A DNA stretch of 15,724 bases, taken from positions 1 to 15,724 of the forward strand of contig JBAYWC010000065.1 of the NCBI GenBank assembly GCA_041674265.1, written 5' to 3'. Under the pieces are notes generated by a model, which was not told the DNA's origin, did no database searches, and was given only the letters and a program-made list of their open reading frames with translations. How positions within the stretch are numbered: the first letter of the stretch is position 1; every line of letters begins with the position of its first letter. The stretch is from QYQL01 sp041674265 (lineage in GTDB: Bacteria > Verrucomicrobiota > Verrucomicrobiia > Chthoniobacterales > Terrimicrobiaceae). Below, piece after piece: positions 5,370 to 13,016 of this stretch. Position numbers and translations under genes: made by a program.

Positions 5370-6746
5370 ATGAAATACCATTCCCTCGCCATTGAAAAAC
5401 CCGAATCCCTTGTCTTCGGATCCGCGCCCAACCCCCTGACCACCCGCGCCGGCATGGTGATCGGCGGAGGGCAGGTCTACCCGGAACTCAATTTCACCCT
5501 GCCTTCGATGGACATCACCGCGGGCACCATGCCGCGGGTCCGCGAGCATTACAAAGAAATCATCCAGGGCGCGCTGCTGAGGGCCACAGACCTGGAAGCC
5601 AACGGGGTTGTCATCGAGTTCGAGACTCTTCCGCCGATGACGGAATTTCCCGAATGGGGCCTCTCCATCGTCCGGATCCTTCTCGATGGAATGCGGAAAT
5701 TCGAGGCTTCGCATGGGCTGAAATCCGTCCTCCGCATGACGCCGAACGACAACCGCGAGTTCGTGCGTCCGCCCACGATGCGCAGCGGATATTTCCTCGA
5801 CCGGATGCTCCAGCTTTTCGAGAGCGCGGCAGCGGAAGGAGCCGAATTGCTGAGCATCGAGTCCGTCGGGGGCAAGGAACTGCACGATGACGCGCTGATC
5901 AACGGCGACATTGCCGCCGTCATTTTCTCCCAGTGCTGCGTCGGCGCGCGCGACATGAGCTATCTTTGGACGAGCATCCACGAAATCGCGGCCCGGCACG
6001 GGGCGCATGCCGCCGGCGACACGGCGTGCGGGTTTGGAAATACCGCGATGGTCCTCGCCGAGCAAAAAATGATCCCGCGGGTTTTCGCCGCGGTCGTCCG
6101 CGCGGTGAGCGCCGTGCGCTCGCTCGTCGCCTACGAATGCGGGGCGGTCGGACCAGGCAAGGACTGCGGTTATGAGAACCCGTTCCTCAAGGCGATCACC
6201 GGATTTCCGATGGCCATGGAAGGAAAAACGTCCGCCTGCGCGCATCTCAGCCCGCTCGGCAACATCGCCGCAGCCACCTGCGACACTTGGTCGAATGAGT
6301 CGGTTCAAAACATCAAACTCCTCGGCGGCATGGCCCCGACCTGCTACATGGAACAGCTCATCTACGATTGCCGCATCATGAACGAGGCGATCAAGGACGG
6401 AAAGGAGGGGGTCGCCACCTACCAGCGTTGGGTCGTCCGCTCGGACGCCGGCCTCGACCCGCAGGCCTACATCCTCACCCCGACAAATGTCATCCGCATC
6501 GCGAAGGCGATCGTCTCCGCCAAGGACCACTACCGCGCCGGATGCGCCGCCGCGCTCGAAGCGATCTCCGTCATGCGCGAAGGCAGTGAGGCGGGCTGCC
6601 TCCACATCCTCGAACGCGAAAAGGACTGGCTCGAAAATCTCGCGGAGACCGTCGGCGGCCTGCCGGAAAAAGAAGACGACTTCATCGCCGAACAACTCGC
6701 CCTCGCGGACGCGGGAAAATTTCTCCCGGCGGAATACGGGCTCTGA
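5370..6746 (+). CDS. mtaB: Methanol:corrinoid methyltransferase MtaB
   Basis: MtaB is a zinc enzyme that moves the methyl group of methanol to Co(I) of the corrinoid on MtaC; MtaA then passes it to coenzyme M in methanogens, or another methyltransferase passes it to tetrahydrofolate in acetogens. The 458-residue product matches the Methanosarcina MtaB family in length and along the chain: SIESVGGKE, AAGDTACGFGNTAM, SLVAYECGAVGPGKDCGYEN, AITGFPMAMEGKTSACAH and WSNESVQNIKLLGG. The zinc ligands are all present: Glu164, Cys220 and Cys266 (Glu164, Cys220 and Cys269 in the M. barkeri enzyme). ATG 5370 fits the family start; no clear Shine-Dalgarno sequence precedes it. No mtaC or mtaA is next to it; a GT9 gene follows after 112 bases. 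Relatives in uncultured bacteria may use other methylated compounds, so substrate is less certain than family. Confidence 0.93.
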   Translation: MKYHSLAIEKPESLVFGSAPNPLTTRAGMVIGGGQVYPELNFTLPSMDITAGTMPRVREHYKEIIQGALLRATDLEANGVVIEFETLPPMTEFPEWGLSIVRILLDGMRKFEASHGLKSVLRMTPNDNREFVRPPTMRSGYFLDRMLQLFESAAAEGAELLSIESVGGKELHDDALINGDIAAVIFSQCCVGARDMSYLWTSIHEIAARHGAHAAGDTACGFGNTAMVLAEQKMIPRVFAAVVRAVSAVRSLVAYECGAVGPGKDCGYENPFLKAITGFPMAMEGKTSACAHLSPLGNIAAATCDTWSNESVQNIKLLGGMAPTCYMEQLIYDCRIMNEAIKDGKEGVATYQRWVVRSDAGLDPQAYILTPTNVIRIAKAIVSAKDHYRAGCAAALEAISVMREGSEAGCLHILEREKDWLENLAETVGGLPEKEDDFIAEQLALADAGKFLPAEYGL

Positions 6747-6858
6747 CCGGGTTGTTCCTGGGAAAAGGAAGGCGTCCCGCGAAAACCGACCGGACATCTG
6801 CCGGGGGGCGAGGCATTCATGCTTTGAAGCCGGGCCGTTTTCATGGCAACACTTTCTC

Positions 6859-7794
6859 ATGCCAGAAACCCGCCGAAGCATCCTTGTCATCCGTGGAGGG
6901 GCGATCGGCGATTTCCTGCTCACCCTGCCCGCCCTGCGGTTGTTGCGGGAAGGCTTCCCGGATTGCCGGATCGAAATCGTCGGCTACCGCCACATCTGCT
7001 CGGTGGCCGAGGGGAGGTATTATGCGGATGCCGTCCGATCGATCGAATACGCGCCCATGTCCGGATTCTTCAATCCGCGCCCGGCACTGGATCCGGAACT
7101 CTCCGGCTACTTCGAGGGTTTCGGACAGGTCATCTCCTATCTTTTCGACCCGGACGGATTCTTTGAAGGCAACCTCAGGCGCTGCGGGGTGAAGAACCTG
7201 ATCTGCGGCGATCCCCGGATTTCCGGTTCCCAGCACGCCGTTCGCCAGCTTGCCCGGCCGTTGGAATCACTGGCCCTGTTCTTGGAGGATGCCTCGGCGG
7301 AAATTTTTCCCACCGATGAGGATGCCGCCGCCGCGGAGCGGTTGCTGGCGGGATTCCGTCCGCCATTCGTCGCCGTGCATCCGGGCAGCGGCTCGGCGAA
7401 AAAAAATTGGCCGTTGCCGGCGTGGAAAGACCTCCTTTCGGGATTGTGCGGCGCACAGGCGACAATCCTGGTCGTCTCGGGAGAAAGCGACACCGACCGC
7501 GTGGCGGAGTTGAAGGCCGCCTTCGGCGCACGCTTCGTTTTTCTCGGCCACCTCCCGCTTCACCTCCTCGGTGCCGTCCTGCAACGCTGCGCGTTTTATA
7601 TCGGGCATGACAGCGGGATCTCCCACCTTGCCGCCGCGGCAGGCGCGGAATGTCTCCTTCTCTTCGGGCCGACCGATCCGGCGGTTTGGGCTCCTGCAAA
7701 TCCGGACGTGAATGTCTTGCGCGCGCCCGCCGGGTTGCTCCAAAACCTTTCTGTGGAAGTTGTCAGAGCCCGCCTTCCCGACTTCCTGCAATGA
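6859..7794 (+). CDS. Glycosyltransferase family 9 protein (heptosyltransferase-like)
   Basis: The 311-residue product has the GT9 plan of ADP-heptose:LPS heptosyltransferases. The N-terminal ILVIRGGAIGDFLLTLPAL (8-26) is the acceptor-domain glycine motif. The middle VAVHPGSGSAKKNWPLPAWK starts the C-terminal nucleotide-sugar domain. YIGHDSGISHLAAAAG with LLLFGPTDPAVWAP is the classic GT9 sugar-nucleotide-binding block. It probably adds a sugar to lipopolysaccharide core on the cytoplasmic face; the exact donor cannot be read. ATG 6859 is used because the family start (MPETRRSILVIRGGAIGD) begins there; the frame is open upstream into mtaB but without family resemblance. Its stop overlaps the start of ruvC as ATGA (7791-7794). 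Confidence 0.9.
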   Translation: MPETRRSILVIRGGAIGDFLLTLPALRLLREGFPDCRIEIVGYRHICSVAEGRYYADAVRSIEYAPMSGFFNPRPALDPELSGYFEGFGQVISYLFDPDGFFEGNLRRCGVKNLICGDPRISGSQHAVRQLARPLESLALFLEDASAEIFPTDEDAAAAERLLAGFRPPFVAVHPGSGSAKKNWPLPAWKDLLSGLCGAQATILVVSGESDTDRVAELKAAFGARFVFLGHLPLHLLGAVLQRCAFYIGHDSGISHLAAAAGAECLLLFGPTDPAVWAPANPDVNVLRAPAGLLQNLSVEVVRARLPDFLQ

Positions 7795-8300
7795 AAGAAA
7801 CCATCCTGGCCGTGGACCCCTCGCTGCGAGGAACGGGGTTTGCCATCCTCGAACGCGAGGGCGGAAAAACCCGCTGCCCGCATTTCGGGGTCATCAAAAA
7901 TTCCCCGCGGCTCACACATTCCGGCTGCCTCGTGGCCATTCACGGGCAACTCGGCGATGCGATCGTCCGGTTTTCGCCGGAAGCCATGGCGATCGAAAGC
8001 GTGATTTACGTGCAAAGCTATCCGACGGCCATCACGCTCGGATCTGCCCGCGGAGCCGCTCTGCTGGCTGCCGCCCAGCGCGGAATCCCCGTCCACGAAT
8101 ACGCGCCGCGGCGGGTCAAGCAGGCGATCGTCGGGCGGGGAGGCGCGCAAAAATCCCAGGTGGCATTCATGGTCCGCGCGCTTCTGGGCATGACCGTGAC
8201 CCCGCCGCCGGATGCCGCGGATGCGATTGCCATCGGCCTCACGCATTTCCAATCCGCCGACGCGGCGGCCCGCCGGAAAGTCCCGCTCGAACGGATATGA
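7791..8300 (+). CDS. ruvC: Crossover junction endodeoxyribonuclease RuvC
   Basis: RuvC cuts four-way Holliday junctions symmetrically in the RuvABC resolvasome. The 169-residue product is the usual size. The four catalytic acids are in place: Asp9 in ILAVDPSLRGTGFA, Glu69 in MAIESVIYVQS, and Asp141 and Asp144 in PPPDAADAIAIGLTH (E. coli D7, E66, D138, D141). TLGSARGAALLAA corresponds to the LGQARGVA segment of the E. coli enzyme, and APRRVKQAIVGRGGAQKSQV to its basic DNA-binding stretch. It is translationally coupled to the GT9 gene (ATGA, 7791-7794) and to lipB (ATGA, 8297-8300). ruvA and ruvB are not in the window. Confidence 0.93.
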   Translation: MKETILAVDPSLRGTGFAILEREGGKTRCPHFGVIKNSPRLTHSGCLVAIHGQLGDAIVRFSPEAMAIESVIYVQSYPTAITLGSARGAALLAAAQRGIPVHEYAPRRVKQAIVGRGGAQKSQVAFMVRALLGMTVTPPPDAADAIAIGLTHFQSADAAARRKVPLERI

Positions 8301-8947
8301 AAGTTCTCGAACTCGGTCGCATCGAATACCAGGCCGCGCTGGAAATTCAAAACCGGCATGTCGGGGATCTGCTGTCCGGGACTGGCGGCGAAGTTTTCCT
8401 GCTGCTCGAGCACGAACCGGTTTACACCATCGGACGGACCCGCGATCAATCCAGCCTGCGCGGCGGATTGCCGCACCCGGTCGTGGAGACGAACCGCGGC
8501 GGACAGGCGACTTTTCACGGCCCCGGCCAGCTTGTCGGATACCCGATCCTCGACCTCAACACGCGCGGGCGCGATCTCCACATCTATCTCCGGTTTCTCG
8601 AAGAATTCCTGATCCGGCTCTGCGCGGAATATGGCGTCGTTGCAAACCGCCGCAACGGCCTCACCGGTGTCTGGATCGGAGAAAAAAAGATCGCCTCGCT
8701 CGGGGTCGGGGTGAAGAAGTGGGTGGCCATGCACGGCTTCGCGCTGAATGTCCTCGAATCCTGCCTGCCCGCTTTCACCCATATTACCCCGTGCGGAATC
8801 GCGGGAGTGGAAATGACCTGTCTGGAAAAGGAATCCGGCGCGCCGATCTTCATGCCGGAGATCACCTCGCGGGCGGCGGGTGCCTTTCCCGCGCTTTTGG
8901 AGGAAATTCTCCATCAAGGACAAGAGCCGTCCGCCTCAAGACATTGA
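8297..8947 (+). CDS. lipB: Octanoyl-ACP:protein octanoyltransferase LipB
   Basis: LipB moves octanoate from acyl carrier protein to the lipoyl-domain lysine of GcvH or 2-oxoacid dehydrogenases, the first step of endogenous lipoate formation; LipA then inserts sulphur. The 216-residue product shows ETNRGGQATFHGPGQLVGYP (64-83), KKIASLGVGVKK with Lys131, MHGFALNV, and ITPCGIAGVEMT with the acyl-thioester Cys166. These are the conserved LipB blocks, with the catalytic Cys and Lys both present. The start ATG 8297 overlaps the ruvC TGA. lipA is not adjacent. It is the last gene of the + strand chain and faces ispG tail to tail across 92 bases in which I see no clear terminator. Confidence 0.95.
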   Translation: MKVLELGRIEYQAALEIQNRHVGDLLSGTGGEVFLLLEHEPVYTIGRTRDQSSLRGGLPHPVVETNRGGQATFHGPGQLVGYPILDLNTRGRDLHIYLRFLEEFLIRLCAEYGVVANRRNGLTGVWIGEKKIASLGVGVKKWVAMHGFALNVLESCLPAFTHITPCGIAGVEMTCLEKESGAPIFMPEITSRAAGAFPALLEEILHQGQEPSASRH

Positions 8948-9039
8948 TCGCCATGCTCGAAAACGGCGAAACATTCCCCTGATGCAGCCCCGGGCAAAAA
9001 ACCGTTGACGAGTATCTGGCCGAGCCCCGTGACCGACCA

Positions 9040-10965
9040 TCAGGCGGGCCTGCCGACGGGAGGATCGAACCACCGTCCGTGTTCGCGGATGAGATCCACG
9101 AGACGGCCAACAGCCTCGGACTCGGGAATGTTGAATTTGACCGGGGTCTTGCCGACGTAAAGGTTCACCTTGCCGGGCGCGCCGCCCACGTATCCGAAAT
9201 CGGCGTCGGCCATTTCTCCCGGACCGTTGACGATGCAGCCCATGACGGCGATCTTCACGCCTTTGAGGTGGATGGTCGCTTCTTTGATGCGGCCGGTCGT
9301 TTCCTGGAGGTTGAAGAGCGTGCGCCCGCAGCTCGGACACGCGACATAGTCGGTTTTGAAGATCCGGACACCGGCGGCCTGGAGGATGTTGTAGGCGATC
9401 CGGAGCGATTGGCCGGGCGCTTCCTCTCCCTGCACAAGGACCGCATCGCCGATGCCATCGCAAAGGAGCGAACCGATGTTCGTGGCCGCGCTCAGGAGGT
9501 TCTCCAAAAACTCATTTTGTCTCCCCGCATTTCGCATTTCGCACTTCGCATTCGGGAATTGGAAGCTGTCCTTGAGCAAAACCGGATGCCGGGGATCGAC
9601 ACGCGCCGCCAGCATGCGGAAGGCCGGGATGACATCGAGATCGCATCCGTCCGGAATCGTGACGAGCCGGGATTCCGGACAGGCATTTGCGCTGGCAACA
9701 GCCGCATCCTCGCGGGGATCCACTTCAAGGATGCCGGCGTTTTCGTAAACGATTTCCGGCTGGAAGTCGCCGAGCGCGGAGAGTTTGTGCGCGAGTTTGT
9801 CGTGGGTTTCCCTCCGGACCGCCACGCGAACGGGCTGATCTCCGCCGGCCGGGATGTTCGCGGCGGAAATCTGATCGGACCGCCTTTTCTCGAAGGAGAA
9901 GGGATCGAAGGGGAGTGGCGGTTGAGGGGCGTTTTTTTCCCGGAGCGAGGGCTTCCCGCCCGCGATCGTCTTGCTCTCACAGGCGGGAGGCCAGTGCCCC
10001 CTGCTTTCCGCCAGTGCCACCAAGGCCATTGCCACCGGGATTTCATGCACGGAATCCTCCGTGAGCGAAACGCGGATCGTATCCCCGATTCCATCCGCCA
10101 GCAGGCTGCCGATGCCGATTGCGCTTTTGATCCGTCCGTCATCGCTGTCGCCGGCTTCGGTGACGCCCAGGTGGATCGGGTAGTTCCAGGAAAAATGCGA
10201 AATGCGAAATGGGGAATTCGAAATGGCGGAATCGTCCGTGTCGAGCGGGCCTTTCATCCCGCATTCCGCATTTCGCATTTCGCATTCTTGGAGCCTGGCG
10301 ACAAGCAGGCGGTAGGCCTCGATCATGACCTTCGGGTTCGAGGCCTTCATCGAGAAGACGAGTTCGTGGTAATCGAGCTCGCGGGCGACGTGGGCGAATT
10401 CCAGAGCGCTTTCGACCATGCCCAGGGGAGTGTCCCCGTAGCGGTTCATGATCCGGTCGCTCAGGCTGCCGTGGTTGGTGCCGATCCGCATGGCCACGCC
10501 GCGTTCCTTGCAGAGCGCGACCAGCGGCTGGAACCGTTCCCGGATGCGTCCGATCTCGGCCTCGTATTGGGCGTCCGTGTATTCCCGCACGTTGAATTTT
10601 TTGGAATCCGCGAAGTTGCCGGGATTGATGCGGATCTTGTCCACCCATTTCGCGGCCTCGAGCGCCGCGTCGGGCTTGAAATGGATGTCGGCCACCAAGG
10701 GAACCGCGCAGCCTTTTTGGCGGAGTGCGGCGCGGATGTTTTCCAGGTTCTCCGCGTCTTTGACCGTGGGGGCGGTGATCCGCACGATTTCGCACCCGAC
10801 CTCGACGAGCCCCAGCGTTTCCTTCACACAGGCCTCCGTGTTCATGGTGTCGCTGGTCAGCATCGACTGGACGCGGATCGGATGATTTCCGCCAACCGCC
10901 GTGCGGCCGATGCGGACCTCCCGCGCCGGCCGGCGTCCGGAATACGGGCGATAGACGGGCTCCAT
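9040..10965 (-). CDS. ispG: 4-hydroxy-3-methylbut-2-enyl diphosphate synthase IspG (GcpE), long form, with repeat-encoded insertions
   Basis: IspG converts 2-C-methyl-D-erythritol 2,4-cyclodiphosphate to HMBPP in the MEP pathway using a [4Fe-4S] cluster. The 641-residue product is the three-domain long type of plants, chlamydiae and Bacteroidetes: a TIM barrel (VRIGRTAVGG..., VADIHFKPDA, DKIRINPGNF, RIGTNHGSLSDR, FSMKASNPKVM), an extra central domain (about 280-490), and the cluster domain with Cys543 and Cys546 (VACPSCGRTLFNLQ), Cys577 and Glu584 (GCIVNGPGE). Three segments do not look like family sequence and coincide with DNA repeats: residues 227-259, about 322-345 and about 472-484. The first falls between LLVARLQ and WNYPIHLGVTEAG, which are directly adjacent in the chlamydial protein as I recall it. 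All catalytic positions survive, so it is probably functional. ATG 10965 fits the family start (4 bases after the rseP stop); the frame extends to 11022 without resemblance. Confidence 0.94.
   Translation of the reverse strand: MEPVYRPYSGRRPAREVRIGRTAVGGNHPIRVQSMLTSDTMNTEACVKETLGLVEVGCEIVRITAPTVKDAENLENIRAALRQKGCAVPLVADIHFKPDAALEAAKWVDKIRINPGNFADSKKFNVREYTDAQYEAEIGRIRERFQPLVALCKERGVAMRIGTNHGSLSDRIMNRYGDTPLGMVESALEFAHVARELDYHELVFSMKASNPKVMIEAYRLLVARLQECEMRNAECGMKGPLDTDDSAISNSPFRISHFSWNYPIHLGVTEAGDSDDGRIKSAIGIGSLLADGIGDTIRVSLTEDSVHEIPVAMALVALAESRGHWPPACESKTIAGGKPSLREKNAPQPPLPFDPFSFEKRRSDQISAANIPAGGDQPVRVAVRRETHDKLAHKLSALGDFQPEIVYENAGILEVDPREDAAVASANACPESRLVTIPDGCDLDVIPAFRMLAARVDPRHPVLLKDSFQFPNAKCEMRNAGRQNEFLENLLSAATNIGSLLCDGIGDAVLVQGEEAPGQSLRIAYNILQAAGVRIFKTDYVACPSCGRTLFNLQETTGRIKEATIHLKGVKIAVMGCIVNGPGEMADADFGYVGGAPGKVNLYVGKTPVKFNIPESEAVGRLVDLIREHGRWFDPPVGRPA
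9514..9552. repeat. GCATTTCGC-unit repeat inside ispG (single-arm copy)
   Basis: On the + strand this reads CCGCATTTCGCATTTCGCAC followed by TTCGCATTCGG. It is built of the same GCATTTC/GCACTTC units as the right arm of the palindromic element at 10194-10286 and encodes NAKCEMRNAGRQN in ispG. The surrounding IspG sequence (LLKDSFQFP...LENLLSAATNIGSLLCDG) appears to continue normally on either side. Confidence 0.65.
9931..10002. repeat. REP-like GC-rich palindromic repeat inside ispG
   Basis: This contains GGGCTTCCCGCCCGCG (9949-9964), 15 of 16 identical to the REP core at 2303-2318 and, in the opposite orientation, at 5175-5190 in the MITE. It is followed by a second small palindrome, GGCGGGAGGCC. 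It encodes about 24 residues of ispG (including GHWPPACESKTIAGGK) between VALAE and the family-like PFDPFSFEKRR, and so looks like an in-frame insertion in the linker of the central domain. Confidence 0.6.
10189..10287. repeat. Palindromic 99-bp repeat element inserted in frame in ispG
   Basis: The 24-base arms at 10194-10217 and 10263-10286 are inverted copies with 23 of 24 matches, built from AATGCGA units, and flank a 45-base centre. The block corresponds to ispG residues 227-259, exactly 33 codons, with no stop in the reading frame. The residues include CEMRNAECGM and ISNSPFRISHFS, which are direct translations of the repeat. No convincing target duplication was seen. The same unit occurs once more, single-armed, at 9514-9552. 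Confidence 0.8.
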
Positions 10966-10969
10966 CGGC

Positions 10970-12346
10970 CTATTTCGATTTTTCCGCGACCGGCGGCTTC
11001 GGCGCAAAAATGTCGCCGACATCGTAGAATGTCAGGTAGAGCATGAAGCCGACCAGCGCGAGGGCGCAGGCGGTCTGGACGAATTCCAGCACGCGTATAT
11101 TGATCGGCTTGCGGCGGATGCCCTCGATGATGGCGAGCGTGATGTGCCCGCCATCGAGGACCGGGAACGGCAGCAGGTTGATCAGGGCGAGGTTTACATT
11201 GATCAACACGCTGAATGCCAGCGCCAGCCGCCAGCCGTTCTCGTTCTCAAAGATCTGGTAGTAGAGGCGCATGATGCCGACCGGACCGCTGAAATGCGCG
11301 GCCTTGACATCGGATTTCGGTGAAAGAAGCGCGCCGACCATCCGGAAAATGCTGGTGGCGGCATCCCTGACCTGGCTGACGGGACCGGGGTAGACCAATG
11401 TCGTCCGGCCCCAATCGATGCCGAAGTTCACGGGCTTGGCTTCGGGGGTGGCCGGCGGAAGCGGGAGCATGAGCGCGACTTCTGCGCCTTTTCTCTCCAC
11501 GGTGACGGCGAGCGATTTTCCGCGGTTGGCATCCACGAGAGGACCGATTTCCCTGAGATTGAAAATCGGTTGTCCGTCCGCCGCCGTGATCAGGTCGCCG
11601 GCTTGGAACCCCGCTTTGTCGGCGATGCTGCCGTGAATGACGAAGCCGATTCCCGGAGTCAAGCGGGGTCCGATCTGAACCTCCCGCAGGGCAGGGCGGC
11701 GCCAGCTCGATGTCTCGGGTTTTGTCCATCCGGTGGGAATGGTGATTTCCTGCCCCTCGCGCTTCACGGTGAAGGCGATGGTTGCGCCCTCGCTGCGAAC
11801 GATCCTCCACTTCACGCTGTCGGTCCCGCTCGCGAAGTGCTTCACCGGCTGCCCGTCCACCGCGACAATGACATCACCCACGCGGAGTCCGGCCTTGTCG
11901 GCGGGACCTCCTGCTTCCACATAGCCGATGGTCGGGGAGTCGAATTCGCTCTGGGGCTTGCCGACAAACCAGACGACGCAGGCCATGACAAAAGCCAGGC
12001 CGAAGCTGAAAAGGGGGCCTGCGGCGGCGACGATGATCTTATCGAGCGGCTTCACCGGCGGGAGTTGGTCGCGCGACTGCTCGACCTTGCCTTCCAGCGC
12101 CTCCATCGGGGCGAGCTGGGGGATGGCCACAAAGCCGCCCGCGGGGATCGAGCCCAGCCGGTATTCGACGCCGTTGACCGTCTTTTTCCAGATCGGCTTG
12201 CCAAACCAGATCGCGAATTTTTCCACCACGAGCCCGCGCCATTTCGCCGCCAAAAAATGCCCGAGCTCGTGGACGACGATCAGCAGGTTGAAAATCAGGA
12301 CAACCTCGAGGCAGATGAAAAGAAACTTCAAAATATCGAAAACCAT
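10970..12346 (-). CDS. rseP: Site-2 intramembrane metalloprotease RseP
   Basis: A zinc protease in the inner membrane that releases membrane-tethered factors, in many bacteria the anti-sigma-E factor. The product is 458 residues. The first membrane helix carries VVHELGHFLAAK, with zinc ligands His26 and His30 and catalytic Glu27. A loop with GSIPAGGFV and a second helix (DKIIVAAAGPLFSFGLAFVM) follow. Two PDZ domains contain DKAGLRVGDVIVAVDGQPV and DKAGFQAGDLITAADGQPI. The C-terminal helix region has NLLPFPVLDGGH, with the third zinc ligand Asp398. ATG 12346 is chosen over an upstream in-frame start at 12388 because MVFDILKFLFICLEVVLIFN begins the membrane helix. It stands in the cdsA-dxr-rseP order common in bacteria, here interrupted by the uma2 gene. 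Its substrate cannot be read from the window. Confidence 0.95.
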   Translation of the reverse strand: MVFDILKFLFICLEVVLIFNLLIVVHELGHFLAAKWRGLVVEKFAIWFGKPIWKKTVNGVEYRLGSIPAGGFVAIPQLAPMEALEGKVEQSRDQLPPVKPLDKIIVAAAGPLFSFGLAFVMACVVWFVGKPQSEFDSPTIGYVEAGGPADKAGLRVGDVIVAVDGQPVKHFASGTDSVKWRIVRSEGATIAFTVKREGQEITIPTGWTKPETSSWRRPALREVQIGPRLTPGIGFVIHGSIADKAGFQAGDLITAADGQPIFNLREIGPLVDANRGKSLAVTVERKGAEVALMLPLPPATPEAKPVNFGIDWGRTTLVYPGPVSQVRDAATSIFRMVGALLSPKSDVKAAHFSGPVGIMRLYYQIFENENGWRLALAFSVLINVNLALINLLPFPVLDGGHITLAIIEGIRRKPINIRVLEFVQTACALALVGFMLYLTFYDVGDIFAPKPPVAEKSK

Positions 12347-12431
12347 AAAGAGTGCCGGAACCCTATTCCACGAACCCGCGCGAGGCAAGTTTCATGGGAC
12401 CAAAGCATTTTCCCATCCCTCAATTATTTCC

Positions 12432-13007
12432 CTACCTGCGGAAGATCTCGGCGAGTTCGATACGGGGGCCCGGAAAGAGGGGGGATTCAAAAGCCGCGTT
12501 GTCGCGGTAGTGGGAGGTCGGCTCCTCGCACGTCGAGTCTGACCCGGCAAACAGATATTGCCGGAGGGATTTTTCTTCCGGGTCGGCGATCCAGTATTCC
12601 CGCACCCCGGCGGCGGCGTATTTCCGGCGTTTGCGGGTCAGGTCTCGGCGGTAGGTGCTTTCGGAGAGGACTTCGACAACCAAATCCGGCGCTCCGTGCA
12701 GGCCGTCCGTCCGCGCGATGAGTTCAAGCTTTTCCGCCGAGACAAAAACGACGTCCGGCTCGAAGCAATCCTCGTCGAGAAAGACATCCAGCGGTGCGAT
12801 GAAGGCTTTTCCGGCGGGGTTGGATTTTTCCCAATTTCTCAGCAAGAGGTAGATGTTTCCGGTGATTTCCTGGTGATAAAGGTTCGGTGCGGGGGCCATG
12901 ATCAGTTCTCCGTCGATGAGTTCGAAGTGCGGCGGACCCTCGGGCAATTTGCGGAATTGTTCGAGGGTCATGCGGTGAGGAAGTCGCGGCAACTCGAGTT
13001 GAGGCAT
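12432..13007 (-). CDS. Uma2-family (DUF820) putative endonuclease
   Basis: The 191-residue product starts MTLEQFRKLPEG...HFELIDGELIMAPAPN (from residue 13) and contains CFEPDVVFVSAEKLELI, GAPDLVVEVLSEST, RKRRKYAAAGVREYWIADP and a C-terminal strand LFPGPRIELAEIF. These are the conserved blocks of the Uma2 family, a PD-(D/E)xK nuclease fold; the PDLVVEVLS Asp and Glu and the preceding PDVVF Asp are the likely metal ligands. The family is very abundant in cyanobacteria, Planctomycetes and related phyla, and its biological role is unknown. Start ATG 13007 is 9 bases after the dxr stop. It sits inside the cdsA-dxr-rseP operon, where such a gene has no obvious business, which suggests acquisition. 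Confidence 0.88.
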   Translation of the reverse strand: MPQLELPRLPHRMTLEQFRKLPEGPPHFELIDGELIMAPAPNLYHQEITGNIYLLLRNWEKSNPAGKAFIAPLDVFLDEDCFEPDVVFVSAEKLELIARTDGLHGAPDLVVEVLSESTYRRDLTRKRRKYAAAGVREYWIADPEEKSLRQYLFAGSDSTCEEPTSHYRDNAAFESPLFPGPRIELAEIFRR

Positions 13008-13016
13008 GGCGATATT

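Noticed and set aside
6487..6858. Upstream extension of the GT9 frame into mtaB
   Set aside because: The translated sequence is a shadow of mtaB; the GT9 motif begins right after ATG 6859.
5352..6923. Open frame of 523 codons on the - strand
   Set aside because: Antisense to mtaB along its full length; no recognisable motif, and mtaB is certain.
8948..9039. Possible bidirectional terminator between lipB and ispG
   Set aside because: There is a TTTTTT run on the - strand, but no stable GC-rich stem directly before it, so a terminator is not supported.
9514..10287. CRISPR array suggested by repeated GCATTTCGC units
   Set aside because: The repeats are short, directly abutting or inverted, have no regular unique spacers, and lie inside the ispG reading frame.
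9079..11046. Open frame of 655 codons on the + strand
   Set aside because: Exact antisense shadow of ispG, low-complexity composition, no family resemblance.
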